Origin: Xiphydria camelus
Taxonomy: Eukaryota; Arthropoda; Insecta; Hymenoptera; Xiphydriidae
Direction: 5' to 3'
Assembly (NCBI GenBank): GCA_963678675.1
Contig: OY783193.1
Span: 5,401,501 to 5,465,500 of the forward strand
DNA length: 64,000 nt
The notes below the pieces were generated by a model that worked only from the letters and a program-made list of their open reading frames with translations, had not been told where the DNA came from and searched no databases. Below, in pieces: positions 10,521-21,741 of the stretch. A program made the position numbers and the translations under genes. The stretch's first letter is position 1. Every line of letters begins with the position of its first letter.

Positions 10521-10605
10521 TATATACCACATTCAGTTTCATGCCATTGTTATCTAATACCAAAAGAGGTCTAAGTAGATCCACGCTTCCGAATTTTTTA
10601 CAGTA

Positions 10606-12595
10606 TAGTGCCGTTTGAATACTTTGCTCAGCCATCGGGATATATTGATAAAGTTACCTTAAAATTACGAGTTTCAAATATAATTAAACCACGCGAATCG
10701 TCGCGAGCGCCAATCCGTAGGAGCCAAGACCGGAGGAGGATAAGCTGCACCGCGAGGCGAACCCATTTGTACGGTACTGTAAACAGAGGCTTCGCGGGGT
10801 TACGGGGCGAGAGTAAATGGTATGTAAACCGTCCCGACTTCCACCCTTAGCCGCTGCTGGCCCAGGGCTCCGCAAACTCCATTAAAACATTACGCACGTG
10901 CCGATGCACTCGGAAAATCAGATGTGACTATCCTACTCCGTTACGTATTGACATTACCTACCCCTGCCCCCTCCCACCGCCCTTTCTCTAGCGTTTTGTC
11001 CGAGCTGCACAGACGGATTACTCCGGGAAGTTCGAGTCTACGAACGATGGACCAGCGCGGGTCTGGATCCGGGAGAGTTTAGAAATCCGCGATGGTTTCT
11101 TTGGAAAAAAGTTGATGATTGTATTTACGGTATTTTTTAAATGCTTGACCCCAAGTCGTAATCCTGTTTAATTCGGTCGTAACATAAAAAAATATTCACA
11201 TTTTTTTAATCAAATTTGTTATCCGTATACACATTTAATAACATAAACGAAAAAGAAACGTTTTGAAAAAATCATTATTCGCTGAGTTGTAAGTGCGTTT
11301 CTCTCTACAAGATTGTGACGTCATTAGAAAGGCAGATAAACGCATTTAAACCAAGTAACGAGTGCGGGGGAGATAGTCTTACTAGACTATGACGTAGTTG
11401 AATCTCAAAATATCATTTTCCAGCTTAAAAAGGGGGAAAATGAAAAATAAAAATATATACAGGTATACACACCTACGGGGTACATAATGTCACCAAATTT
11501 TTCAAATCTGCAAAAATAATTAATGTCGAAACCGAACGTACGTTAATAAAACGAAAATGAATTAGAGATGAACATGTCAAATATTTTCCACTAACTATAA
11601 GTTTAAAATTGAAGAATGAAACGATGATGAATTTATGACGGTGACTCAATTAATCTTCCTCGATTTCGATAAATTTTCATTCCATCTCTTCTTTCGAGTC
11701 TACATACACATCGTTTCAATATCCGGACATTTTGCCAAACCGATGCGAATATCTCATTTTATCGCGAAGAACATTTTTATATAAACCTGATAAACCCCTT
11801 TTCCAATCGAATTAGAAGCATCGCAAAGTCTTGCCAACAAAGTACAACGAGAGAGACGGGGTTGAAAGAACGACTCTCCCAACTCGTGAAAGGTAACCGA
11901 CTGTTAATCACCTTTCGTAACATTGTCGACGTCGTCGGGGGAGGGAACACGGAGGGACGGAGACAGTCGCGGAAAGGGAAGAAAAAAAGAGAGCGGGAGA
12001 GGCCAGCGCGTGCGTGTAACCGTGGCGCGGACGCACACCCGCGCGGCGACGAGCCGCATATTGGATTTCTTTCGTTCGAAAGCCGACGATTAAGGTCGTT
12101 TTAAAAAATAATATAGCTGCTACCACGGGGCCATTTGTCTTCCCCCGTCCGTGGAGTCGCGCGCTGCGGGAATCTGTTCCGTGAGACCCGCAAAATAATT
12201 GTTCGAGAGATGGGTTCCCATTCTGTCCTCCGGGAGGCAGCTCTCGGACCGACCCAATTCGACGAACTTTTGTGATCCAAATGGGATGAGTCGACGATTG
12301 ATGTTTGTGCCAGGATTCCTCGAGGAATTTATCGATTCCGCCACGGTGCGAACGCCGATTCGTCTCCTCGTTCCGCCGCGGCCCGGGGGATTCTCGTTTC
12401 GAGTCATCGAATTTCGAGGGGAGGAAGTGCGCGTATTGTACAATAATTGGTACGAACGTCCGATTCGTTTTTTCTCTTCGTGGAGAGAGGGGACGTTAAA
12501 CGGCAAATTACTAAAATATGCACAAACTGCTTTAAGGTGTTTTTGGAAGTTTCTTCACTTATTGCAAAAAATATATATTTTTAATATATATATTA
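10606..12595. other. Non-coding stretch, no feature recognised
   Basis: CpG-rich patches at 10690-10880 and 11930-12090 with short arginine-rich frames, and AT-rich sequence between. A purine-rich run (GGAAAGGGAAGAAAAAAAGA) lies near 11970. Around 12120-12500 both strands carry a 128-141 codon frame with no recognisable domain. Confidence 0.5.
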
Positions 12596-12725
12596 TTAGT
12601 TATTCTAACCAAAATACTGGTTAATTTAACCAAACACACACAGATGGAGGATCTATATTTCACCAAACGGTTCGGACACCATCTCCAGGATTTTAGTTGA
12701 ATTAACCAAGAGATTTTTCTCGGTG
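12596..12725. mobile_element. Truncated MITE of the 'CACTGAGAAAAATAA' family
   Basis: The right half is preserved: ATTCTAACCAAAATACTGG, CAGATGGAGGATCTATATTT, CACCAAACGGTTCGG, CTCCAGGATTTTAGTTGA and the end TTTTTCTCGGTG. The left half is missing. Confidence 0.72.
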
Positions 12726-13766
12726 CACCAAAAACGATTCACTGTATAATTAATTTTTTTTTAAATTGTATGATAACCGAACAACTCGATGCTATTATAT
12801 ACCTAATCGCGTTATTTGATAAGAAAGTATTATCGCCCACGTGAAATATGCCCATGCGAACCACATAGGACCCACAATTTCCATCCTACAGCGACTCATT
12901 TGACGGCGGTTATTAAATGTTATTTACGCTCGTCGCGGAGTGCGTGCACACGCGTGCGGCCGGCATGCACGCGGGTCCACGCGCATCGAGCGAGGTGGAC
13001 GCGCGCAGCGGTCGTGGGTCGGGCCCCACCTTTGATGTGACCGCCTCGAGACTCCCCCGGCGAAGAAATCACTCCCCGATGCCCGTTTGACATTTTCACT
13101 ACGGGGGATGAAATATGATAATAATAGGTTTAACTCCGTCCCGGTCAGTCTCGACCGACTGTCCACCTCAAATTGGCTGGAAACTTTTTCCGTGTCTCCG
13201 CCGATATTTTTCTGGATCACCGGACGGCCGCGCGAACGGTCGCGTTTCGTCGAGCGAACGCGAGGATTATACGGGCGACGAGGCTCAACTTTTGTCGGTT
13301 AAACGGATTGCCCGGTTATCCGGCGTGCCCCGCAGTTTTACGGTGATTTCACGGGATCGAACGGGGCTTCGGAAGCTAACTCGCGTTGACCTCGTGGGAC
13401 CGCGGCGCCTCTACGGGGTGCGGCGCAAAGAGGATGCAAAGACGGATGGATGTCGGTTTTTTCGGGGACAATGAGCGAGCGCTCGTTTTGCAAACTTTCT
13501 CGGCAGTATTTCGCGTGTTGGGAGCGAATCCTGAGGATCGTTTTTCTGATCTTCCGCGACGATTCTGGTACCTATCTAATAGATGTGATGTTCACTACGA
13601 GATTAATGGCGATTATCTCCTTATCGGTACGCTTCAGTCTATAATGATACAAGAATTTTTTAAAGACCGAAGTATGGTCTTCGAAAAGTTCTATATCACT
13701 ATCGGCTGAAAGTTTACGGAAAAGGAGATAATGGCGTTTACAGAAATATACCGCAGTACGTATGCG
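12726..13766. other. Non-coding stretch, no feature recognised
   Basis: CpG-rich 12920-13480, with short frames on both strands lacking domains. AT-rich afterwards. Confidence 0.5.
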
Positions 13767-14060
13767 CACAGAATAAAATGATTTTACAGTCTCAGAGCAA
13801 AACTAGGTTTTGCTGAGAATGTTTTGCTATCATATGATACAAATATTATCTGCCGCAGCGAAAGATATGCCCAATAGCGGTAAAAATATTTGCTGGGATG
13901 GCAAACATTTTTACCGAAAAAACTTCACTGTGATTGCAGTTACATTTACTCTGTTATCGGACATATCTTTTACTGACTCGGATAACATTTTTGTCACGAC
14001 GGTAGAAAACGTCCAGCAAAACCTATAGTTCTGCTAAGACTGCAAAATAATTTTTTTTCG
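13767..14060. mobile_element. Foldback MITE, 'AGCAAAACTAGGTTTTGCT' family (copy 1)
   Basis: Imperfect palindrome of 294 bp. The left arm carries AAAATGATTTTACAGTCTC, AGCAAAACTAGGTTTTGCT and GCGAAAGATATGCCCAATA. The right arm carries the inverse (GGACATATCTTTTACTG, AGCAAAACCTATAGTTCTGC, GACTGCAAAATAATTTTTT). It is followed by TA. The relative at 17563-17781 shares the same blocks. Confidence 0.8.
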
Positions 14061-14724
14061 TACATAATATATACAGCAGATTTTGTATACATTTCATTTG
14101 CCACCATCGCACACACACATACACACGGAGCAATCAATCGCGTCTAAATTTACAAATCGTACCGCCGCGATTCGATCCCGCAGCGGCCGCAACGGCAAGC
14201 GTAACGATTAAATTGTATTATCCGATCCCGCGTCGACGTCCGACAAATTGACGTTTCTCGCACTATTAATATCTATTATCCGACCGGAAGCGCGGGCGGC
14301 AGAGCGGGTGACGTGCCCGTGACGTCACTGCCGGTCAACTACAAGTATTTCGCATTAGGCCACCCGCTCCGTCCGATGGCGCTCCTAATTAATTGGGTTA
14401 AAAAGACGTTAGCCGAATTGATTCGGACGTCTATTCGTTCCACTCCGCGGGCCGTTCGAGATAAAGTTATTATCTCGCGCGGCCGTTTCGTTTCAATTTA
14501 GATACGCGTTCTGCCACTTTGGGACGGCCGCATCGAGTACGCGTTATCGCGATGCGGGGAGGAAGCGAGAGAGGGAGGAGGCTGGATGCGGGGTGAGTGC
14601 AGATGGACCGTCAGGGCCGTCGAGCATTATTAAGCTCCAGTTCGATAACGGAGGAATTATACGGCGGCATCAGAAATAATTGGAGTTGCGTCAGTTATAC
14701 TCTTTTACATTCTCTGTATCGATA
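14061..14724. other. Non-coding; candidate regulatory DNA rich in homeodomain-like cores
   Basis: No open gene. The segment 14150-14520 has CGATTAAATTG, TATTAATATCTATTATCC, two TGACGT sites close together (14308, 14321; the second in the palindrome GTGACGTCAC) and CCTAATTAATTGGG. It lacks MITE sequence and its composition is balanced. Enhancer activity is inference only. Confidence 0.25.
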
Positions 14725-14929
14725 CATTAAAAGAAATTTCTATTAAATTTAATATAATTGTATAAAAAGCTTTTATCCAATACGTGATTATGAACATTAA
14801 TAGGTATAGGTACTCTGGCATGAAATTTCCAACGAAAATTTTTTAGGGAAATATTAATTTTCATAATCACGTCTTGGAAAAAAGCTCTTTACAAAAGGAG
14901 ATATATAAAAATAAAATTTTTTTACTGTG
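14725..14929. mobile_element. 'CACTGTAAAAA' palindromic MITE (full length)
   Basis: 205 bp from CATTAAAAGAAATTTC (after TA) to TTTTTTTACTGTG. Contains AAAAAGCTTTTATCC, AATACGTGATTATGA and the inverted TTTTCATAATCACGTC. Two successive TAGGTA-type insertions (14801-14812) distinguish it from sister copies. Confidence 0.8.
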
Positions 14930-14986
14930 CAGGTATATGAAAATATGACTGCAATTGTATTATAATACTTATTTCCAGAAAATTAG

Positions 14987-15207
14987 TATTGAGGAAAATA
15001 ATTAATTAATTTCAGCAAAATCTTGGAAGCGATGACCAAATTTGGCCGGTTAGCTGTTTGATGAAATGCGATGATTAAACTGACCACTTTTTGGTCAGAA
15101 TAACAAAATATTTAGGCAGTTCAACTGACCAGTATTTTAGTTAGAATAACTAAACACATTTAACTAGATGAGTTTTGTCATTTTAACCTAATTATTTTTC
15201 TTCATGC
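14987..15207. mobile_element. MITE of the 'CACTGAGAAAAATAA' family
   Basis: Right portion ACTGACCAGTATTTTAGTTA, GAATAACTAAACACATTTAA and the end TTTTAACCTAATTATTTTTC, all shared with 31663-31923. The left end is degraded (TATTGAGGAAAATAATTAAT). Confidence 0.72.
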
Positions 15208-15488
15208 AGCGATTAAGTACCCAAACATTGTGGAAACAATGAAAATATCTCTCTCGCAGTCGGTAATAATTTTATTTTCAAAGCAGCGGCATTATTACAG
15301 CTTTCGCGATAATTTTATTGCTTCGTATTGAAGCGCGATATTTTACTTCATCGTATCAATTCACCATTAGTATTCCTTGCCCACCTCGTTACATTTTCCG
15401 CGATAATAATATCGTTTTCGACCGGTATTTATAGCGATCATTACCACAGCAAATTTTAATATCCGCGCGGTATTTTAATTGCTCGATA
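15208..15488. other. AT-rich spacer, nothing recognised
   Basis: Alternating CGATAAT/ATTATCG words between two MITEs. No gene or repeat family identified. Confidence 0.45.
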
Positions 15489-15715
15489 CACCGAGCGAAA
15501 AATGTAGTAGATTTGACTGAATCGGCGGTTACGGGTGGGTGGGGAATGCACATTTAATTACTTGGACTAATAATTGACTAGAATGAACTAAAGCCTGTTT
15601 CCTTCAAATAGCCGTTAATCGTTACAAACAAATTTATCAGTCGGGGCAACTAATTCTGCATTTCCCCACCCGTAAACACCGATTTAATCAAGTATACCAT
15701 TTTTTTCGCTCAGTA
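15489..15715. mobile_element. Palindromic TA-flanked MITE with ~70-bp inverted repeats
   Basis: Left end CACCGAGCGAAAAATGTAG after TA; right end CCATTTTTTTCGCTCAGTA before TA. The inverted blocks continue through GATTTGACTGAATCGGCGGTT and TACGGGTGGGTGGGGAATGCA against TGCATTTCCCCACCCGTAAAC and ACCGATTTAATCAAGTATACC. I see one copy in this window. Confidence 0.83.
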
Positions 15716-16412
15716 TATAGATACACAAATATAAGAAAAATATTTGTTTTCCGTCAGAAGTACAATAGCAGCGTCCCGAGCACTTTACGGCCCGTTTAAC
15801 TAAGAATGCCCGGCCACGAATGCATTTTGCCGGTCAAAAACATTTTCCCCCGCGCATTTCATGCCCCCTCGACGTTTCTCCGGGCCATCTCGCGTTGCGA
15901 AGCCGAGAAATGTATCTCCTTTCGAGACCGAGTCGAGTGGCTTACGAACTTTCCATTGAAGTCCGTTCGCGCGGGTAACGAGTAACCGGCCAACAAAGGA
16001 ATTAGCAAATGACCGCGGTGCCCCGGTGAAACACCGGCGAGCACGAGGGAGGAGGAACGGAGAAGCGAAAGGGGGTGGCGGCTGGTTCGTGTCGAGAGAG
16101 ACGATCGCGCGCGAGCGGTTTTTCTTTTTGGAGTGGCTCCCCGCGCGCGCGCGCCACAGACAATCGCGACCCGCTCTGGTACAAATTTTGGAAAACACTG
16201 TAGCGCCCACAAAGGGGCTCCGACATCCCTTTGTCCGCCTGTCACCGTACCCGCGGGAGAACCCCCAAAGATCGAATCGGGCCTCGTTCGGCGAGTGCGG
16301 GCTGTTAGGGGGTGGGAGGCGGAAGAAATTACTATCGATCATTTCGGAGGAAAGCAGCGAGATGGAGAGCGAAACGCAAAGTTTCTCTAATCGATTGCGT
16401 ACGCGGAACAAT
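15716..16412. other. Non-coding CpG-rich stretch
   Basis: CpG-rich from 15780 to 16330. A 203-codon minus-strand frame (15800-16411) overlaps a 135-codon plus frame. Neither has a recognisable domain, and both look like GC artefacts. Confidence 0.5.
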
Positions 16413-16644
16413 GTTGACTTCGGAAAAATTTAATATATTTGAGATGAATAGGAATGTATTCAAATCGAACAAACGACTATTTGAATTAAACAAATGTTCT
16501 ACTGGAATCGTATTCAATTAAAAAGGTATACAAAACATTTATTTAGTTCAAATAGACTTTTGTTCGATGTGAATAAATTCCTGTTTATCTCTGATAAAGT
16601 TTTCTATTAGGTTTGTATTCAACTATAGACATTTTCCCTTAGTG
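16413..16644. mobile_element. Probable MITE, 'AATAAATTCCTGTTTAT' family
   Basis: The right part (GATGTGAATAAATTCCTG, TTTATCTCTGATAAAGTTTTC, TATTAGGTTTGTATTCAA, end TTTTCCCTTAGTG before TA) matches a fragment at 34488-34582. The inner part is imperfectly palindromic (GTATTCAAATCG / GAATAAATTCC). The left boundary is approximate. Confidence 0.55.
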
Positions 16645-17392
16645 TACCTGCATGTCGAAAATAAAAGAGTGTTAAGTAGTACGACATTTTGACAACTTTC
16701 TCCTATTTGCATCATTCGTGAAATATCTAAATAAACTCTCAAAGTTATCTTATTTTGTGCGTTATACTCTTTTTACTCGGCGAAAAATCGTCGTCGATGG
16801 CGACGACGACGACGACGACGACGACGAAGTCAGAGACGATACAGCCCGAAGGTTTGCACGATGACGCGCGATTTACACGAGGTTCCCGAGATGAGCGGAG
16901 ATATAGAGACCTTAAACACAATGCCGAGCCTGTGGGTAGCCATTGACAAAAACAGCCGTGTCATCCCGCCATGATACACCCCATTGTGCCTCCGAAGGAC
17001 CTTCTGGGACGGTATTATCGTTTCTATATCTTTTTATTAGACTCGGTTATGATTTCTCCGCGGCCCCCGGTTTCTCATTGTCGTAGGAGCGACGCGAGGT
17101 GGCCGCGGATGAGACGAAGCTACTAGAAAGTCGGCGGGAGATGTGTGGAGGAGGATGAGTCTAGTCCGGCGCCGTGATTCCTATCCACACGTGTATAACG
17201 ACGCGTAATTCATTTTCATTCCATTATATTCGTCGATCGTCAGAGCGGGATTGCAGCTTGACGTCTGTGACGCCAGTAGAGTACATTAGGCGTCATTTTC
17301 ACGTTAGAAAATGTATAATTTGTTGAATTTTCTTGTGAATCAAAAACAAGCTGTCGTAGTACCAGAGAAATGAATATTTTTAATCTTTCCCA
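16645..17392. other. Non-coding stretch with a (GAC)n microsatellite
   Basis: A (GAC/CGA)n trinucleotide tract lies at 16797-16827, inside a threonine-rich frame of 63 codons that I reject. The rest is ordinary mixed sequence with no recognisable gene. Confidence 0.55.
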
Positions 17393-17560
17393 GGCGGAAA
17401 AGTTCGATACGGATTATATGTAGTCTTATATGTGAATTATATATGATTTCTCTATATAAGCCACATATGGACTATATTTGGATTGTACACAAATTTAAAA
17501 TTCAAATAAGCCATATATCCATATATGGACGATATATAAATCATACAGAACTTTTCCGCC
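17393..17560. mobile_element. MITE with GGCGGAAAAG inverted termini (copy 1)
   Basis: Starts GGCGGAAAAGTTCGATACGG and ends GAACTTTTCCGCC, followed directly by TA. The interior is rich in CATATA words. A second copy is at 35825-36053 and a fragment near 51586 (TAGGCGGAGAAAATTTT). Its GG..CC termini matter for the TAGGTA pattern reported in the findings. Confidence 0.75.
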
Positions 17561-17562
17561 TA

Positions 17563-17781
17563 TACGGAACAAAATATATTTCTCAATCTGAGCAAAACTA
17601 GATTTTGCTGGGCAGATTTTGCTATCATGACAAAAATATTAGGTATCTGTGGCAGCAAAAGATATGTCCAATAACAGCAAATGTAACTGCGATCATAGTG
17701 AATTTTTTGTTTGCTATCCTAGAGAAGAAGTACTCAGTAAAACCTAGTTTTGTTAAAACTGCAAAATCATTTTTCTCCGTG
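17563..17781. mobile_element. Foldback MITE, 'AGCAAAACTAGGTTTTGCT' family (copy 2)
   Basis: TA-flanked on both sides. Shares GAGCAAAACTAGATTTTGCT, GCAGCAAAAGATATGTCCAA, AAAACCTAGTTTTGTTAAAA and the end TTTTTCTCCGTG with copy 1. Carries a TAGGTA at 17640-17645 where copy 1 has only TA. Confidence 0.8.
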
Positions 17782-18858
17782 TAGGTTCCGAGGCACTCTA
17801 TAGTCCCCCGTATCGCACATAAACCCATAAAGATAGGGGCCAACATCAAGATAGATACCCAAGAAACGCTAATTATTCGATTAAACTCCATCGATTAAAC
17901 CCACAGGTACATCGTTCCAAGAAGGGAATAAACTCCACCTATCGAGCCACTCGTAAAGCATTCCGTCGCTGCCAGGAAGAGTCGAAAATCCGAAAGGAGA
18001 AAAAAAGTCCGAACAATACCCCCCTGCGGAACCGTCATTAACGGGTCTCTCCTCTCTCGGTTTTCAAGAGAATCGTCGGGCAATTACCCCGCGGTCGGCC
18101 GCGCGCGCAAAGTGCAAAGGTGACAGAGGCCGCGGAGGGTGATTGATTTTAGCGAAAACGCGGATCGGGGAGTAATTTGTCAAGCTGTCAGCGTTCCGTC
18201 TCGCCCGGAGAACGGTGCGAGCGTGCACCGGGCACACACGCGGTGGTTGCGCGGGGCGCTGGTAACGGACAACGCGCGGGAGAGGCGATATATAGCATAG
18301 GAGAGATACCGATCTCCTTCTCCTTAACGCTGATCGTTCCCGCGCGGGCTCCGGTTAGGCGCGGAGGAGCCGCCGGTGTCGTGTGTTACACGGATATATA
18401 AAATGATTCTCGGGCTGTCGTATACAGGTCCGAGAGAGACGGCCAGGGATCGCGGCTACGGTTCCCCCGTACGTTCGACCCGTGGGCCGGAGGATCCTCC
18501 GCGTTTGATGGCGGGACAGGCGCCTAAGTACGGCGCGCGAACGTCTAGATGCGTTAGCATAACGCGGTCGTGGGAACGCTCGTGCGGATCTCGAAGAACG
18601 AAGTTAATGAGGGACTTCGAGAGGAGGGAATTGTAAACGTGTCGTGTGTTAAAGGGATGCTGTCCCTCCCGCGAGACATCTTTACTGCGAGCGCGTCCAG
18701 CTCCTCTCGCTTCGGTCGTGCTCTGCGCGCGGGACGGATATATCGTACTCTCGGCTTGGTAGGAAAGGTACGGAATGGATGTGAGGATTTGCAGATTTAA
18801 AAACCGAGATGTATTGATTTTGCATTATACTCTTGAAGGATTTATATTCACATTATTA
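17782..18858. other. Non-coding stretch, no feature recognised
   Basis: CpG-rich 18070-18760. TATATATA-like words (18284-18296, 18391-18400) could serve as TATA boxes, but no coding sequence follows. Overlapping short frames show no domain. Confidence 0.5.
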
Positions 18859-18973
18859 CACTGAAAAGGATGATATGACATTAAATATTAAACAAGTGGT
18901 GTTAATTTTTAACATCATTTTACCGGTGTGGACTTAGGTATACTATATGAAACTAAAGTGACTCATAAGGATA

Positions 18974-18974
<1 letters not shown>
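18859..18974. mobile_element. Truncated 'GGTGTTAA' family MITE
   Basis: CACTGAAAAGG after TA, then AAGTGGTGTTAATTTTTAAC and ACCGGTGTGGACTTA. The right half is replaced by the AC microsatellite. Confidence 0.65.

Positions 18975-19065
<91 letters not shown>
18975..19065. repeat. (AC)n microsatellite, 91 bp uninterrupted
   Basis: Perfect dinucleotide repeat with no interruption, so likely highly polymorphic. It directly abuts a truncated MITE. Confidence 0.97.
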
Positions 19066-19069
<4 letters not shown>

Positions 19070-19119
19070 TACCTCATTATTAGTGAATTTTTGGCCTACA
19101 TCGATATGAGACTTTATCG

Positions 19120-19210
19120 TAGATAAAAATGTTCGTAATCACGCGTATTGAATAAAAGCTTTATATATTATAAGATTATATTAAATTTAATGCAAATTTT
19201 GTGTACAGTG
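19120..19210. mobile_element. Right half of a 'CACTGTAAAAA' MITE
   Basis: GTAATCACGCGTATTGAATA, AAAGCTTTATATA, TATTAAATTTAATGCAAATT and the end GTACAGTG before TA. Confidence 0.75.
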
Positions 19211-20009
19211 TAGGCAATGTTTGCTAATTATCCCGAATCAAATCCATTCCAACGAACTTTCCTCTATTCAAAAGTTTTAGATACCGTCTTTCTCCGGAAA
19301 ACACGAGAGTCAGACGTCTCCCCGGTTACCCCACTGTATTCAATTTTACTCCATCACCGATCAAAATTACTCACGCATTCCTCAACTGCAAGAAATCTCC
19401 AATAAATCGCGTCGAATCTCTTTTTCTCCGATGCATGGCAACGGTCGTTACACACAATCGCCCTATTATAACTATAACTAGATCTATACGCCTGTAACTA
19501 TCGATCCGTTTTACACCGAGGAGTTACACCTCGTTAAACCCATCATCCCGCGGCACCGCGCGCTACATGGAAGAAGCTATACGCGCGCGCGCGCGCGCGC
19601 GTAACGTCGAAACGCCATAAATCGTGTTAATTAAATCTCGTTGCGGCCTGGTATAATATAAAAGCGCGGGTCGCGCGAGTAACAAACGCTCGCGGCGCAC
19701 GCATGTCGGGGATTGTTATCTGCGCGCTTGTAGCCCGGGTGTCAAGACGTTAGTCGGCGCGCTGGGGGGTGCTAGGGGTTGCCGGGCCGGGGCGAAAAAG
19801 AGTCACGGCTTTTTCCGGAACCCCCCGGTGTCTTTGGTGCGCCATTAACACCCCTCGCGAGTCGGCGGGCCCCGGCTACGACCTGCCCCGGCTATCTCGA
19901 ATCAGGGTTTATTAAAAGACGCGCGCTGAAAGCAGCCGTTCGTTCGTTGCGTGGGACTTGATTGGGTTTTACGATCGGGCAGCTGCGAGAGCTGCCCGGA
20001 GAGCGAGAG
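19211..20009. other. Non-coding stretch, no feature recognised
   Basis: Contains an alternating CG run (about 19581-19601). A TATAATATAAAAGCG word near 19654 is TATA-box-like, but no gene is evident downstream. The 60-codon frames are GC artefacts. Confidence 0.5.
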
Positions 20010-20010
20010 C

Positions 20011-20043
<33 letters not shown>

Positions 20044-20158
20044 AGGGAGTGAGAGGGGAAGAGGAAGAGGGAGCATCCTTCGATGAGAGAGTCGAAAGGA
20101 ACTCCTTGTGTAAGAGAGGGAAGGAGAGGAAGAGGAGAGAGAGGTGGACTCTCTCTCA
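20010..20158. repeat. (GA)n tract and surrounding purine-rich block
   Basis: A (GA)n run of about 28 bp, then GGGAGGGAGGGAG, then imperfect GAGGAAGAGG purine sequence to about 20158. The plus strand is almost purely purine, which could form triplex (H-) DNA. Confidence 0.85.
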
Positions 20159-20241
20159 TTGTCAGTAAGGAAGAGATGGCCTTGCGCGTTTTACCCTCTT
20201 GCTTTCGCGGAGTTCTATATTTAAAGGTGCAAGAAATGTCA

Positions 20242-20453
20242 CACTGAGAACAAAAATTGTTTGATTTAACTCAACTTTGCGGTTGCGTACGGCCAACTAA
20301 ATATACAATTATTTACAAAAATATTTAGTCGAAGCACTTAAACATTCACTTGCTTCTACTAAATTTTAGTTACGTTAATATACACATTTGCTGAGATAAT
20401 TACGACCGTCGAGTTCAAAATAGTTGTTACAACTACTTTTCTTTTTCTCAGTA
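20242..20453. mobile_element. MITE, 'CACTGAGAACAAAAATTG' family (copy 1)
   Basis: Left end CACTGAGAACAAAAATTG then TTTGATTTAACTCAACTTT; right end TTTTTCTCAGTA before TA. Relative at 61979-62121. Confidence 0.75.
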
Positions 20454-20455
20454 TA

Positions 20456-20518
20456 GATACGTATTGGAAAAAAGCTTTATATAAAAGTATATGAAAAATA
20501 ATCTTTTTTCTCACAGTG
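20456..20518. mobile_element. Right-end fragment of a 'CACTGTAAAAA' MITE
   Basis: GATACGTATTGGAAAAAAGC then TTTATATAAAAGTATATG and the end TTTTCTCACAGTG. It abuts the previous MITE. Confidence 0.7.
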
Positions 20519-21595
20519 CATATAATGAGAAAACACACATACACAAGAACTCTCTTTAAATAAATTTGTCTCGGTACACGGCAAATGGAAAAAAATCAGC
20601 AAGAGCGGTACACGCACAAAGTGGGCGACGCGCTTCAAGGGGGGGGGGGGGGGGGGTTCCCACGAGACGCCGAGCGGCGGAGAGGGAGCGCGGTCACGGA
20701 GGGGAGACCATCGGAAAGGGGTTTATTAATATCGATCCCCGCGAGTCGTGTCGTCGGGGTCCATTAACGCGATAATTAATAGCCGACATCGTCGCCGGTA
20801 CGAATATCGCATATTATTAGTACACGCGTGATATGCGGACCCGAAGTATGCGCGTAGAGCGTCACATTTGAATAACACGCCGGCGAACTCGCGCATAAAT
20901 TTCTAATTACAAGAAAGCCCGACTGTGTCCGCCCGCGATCCGCCGCTCGCCGCGCCGTGTCTCGCGTCCCACTACCCCTCCGGGGGCGCAAGTCGTCGCG
21001 CTGCAGCCAGGGCGGAGAGCGGTGCAGCGCTCCGAAAGAAAAGAGTTAAATATTCTCAAGCTGCTTTACAAATCGCCGCGCTTCGAAAGTTGCTTTATCT
21101 ACTGACGATAAGAGCAGGAAGTGCTCGCGCGTTTCGGAGCAACGGGAAAAATGTTATTGCGAAGTATCAATGTGGCACGTTTTGTATATGTTGCTATTTT
21201 TACGATAATTCTATCGGCTGAAAGCGGTAAGACAAAGTTTCTCGTCAAACTGGTTTGTTTTATTAGCCATTATTTTCTGTGCTAAGAAAACAATTTATTA
21301 GAGTCAACTAAACATGTTTTTGAATAGTTCTAACAGCACATTCATTCAATGAGAATGAATATCGATTGGACATACGTACTTATATAAAAATTATTGATTG
21401 AATATTATTTGAATAAAATTTATATTCATTCAAATCGAATGTGGACGTGCTCTTTTAGAACTTCCCAGAAACACGTTTATTTCGACCAAGAAAATTTCTT
21501 TCTCTTGTCAGAGCAGCTATTAGTTATTGCTGGGTTATTAAATTGCGTGCAATGCAATTATGGCATTCCTAAATTCGAAATCCCTTCGTAATAAT
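20519..21595. other. Non-coding stretch with an 18-bp poly-G run and AT-rich palindromic remnants
   Basis: An uninterrupted G run lies at 20639-20656. CpG-rich to 21160. At 21260-21475 a diverged inverted repeat (CATTCATTCAATGAGAATGAAT; TTCATTCAAATCGAATG) looks like a decayed MITE, with unclear ends. No coding sequence is recognised. Confidence 0.5.
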
Positions 21596-21700
21596 TGTGG
21601 CGACCCGTCACGCTACGGCGGCCTGCCGCCAGATGGCGCCCGGACATCCCGGCCCACGACTCTCGGCTTCTCGCTAGTGGTCCTACGACGGGCAAGTTAC

Positions 21701-21708
21701 TATATAAG
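21701..21708 (+). promoter_or_regulatory. TATA box of the ribozyme-bearing element (copy 1)
   Basis: TATATAAG, conserved at the same distance upstream of the ribozyme in the 48-kb copy (48331-48338). Transcription starting 25-30 nt downstream would begin 10-15 nt before the ribozyme, so nearly the whole transcript would lie 3' of the cleavage site. Confidence 0.55.
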
Positions 21709-21741
21709 ACCGCAACTGTCCGTCTCTAACGGAGGACCACA

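Larger units (their letters stand above)
9940..10605. mobile_element. 'GGTGTTAA' family MITE split by two later MITE insertions
   Basis: Left piece 9940-9988 (CACGGTAAAAAAG.., AATACCATTTCACTGGTG) follows TA. Right piece 10521-10605 (TTTCATGCCATTGTTATCTA, AATACCAAAAGAGG, TTTTTTACAGTA) ends before TA. Removing the inner elements at 9989-10158 and 10170-10520 rejoins a sequence colinear with the intact copy at 56426-56575. The insertion order is readable: host element first, the two inner ones later. Confidence 0.8.

Noticed and set aside
15800..16411. 203-codon minus-strand open frame
   Set aside because: Low-complexity Ser/Arg/Pro composition, overlapped by plus-strand frames in a CpG-rich patch.
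16797..16946. Threonine-rich 63-codon frame
   Set aside because: Created by the (GAC)n microsatellite; no start context or domain.
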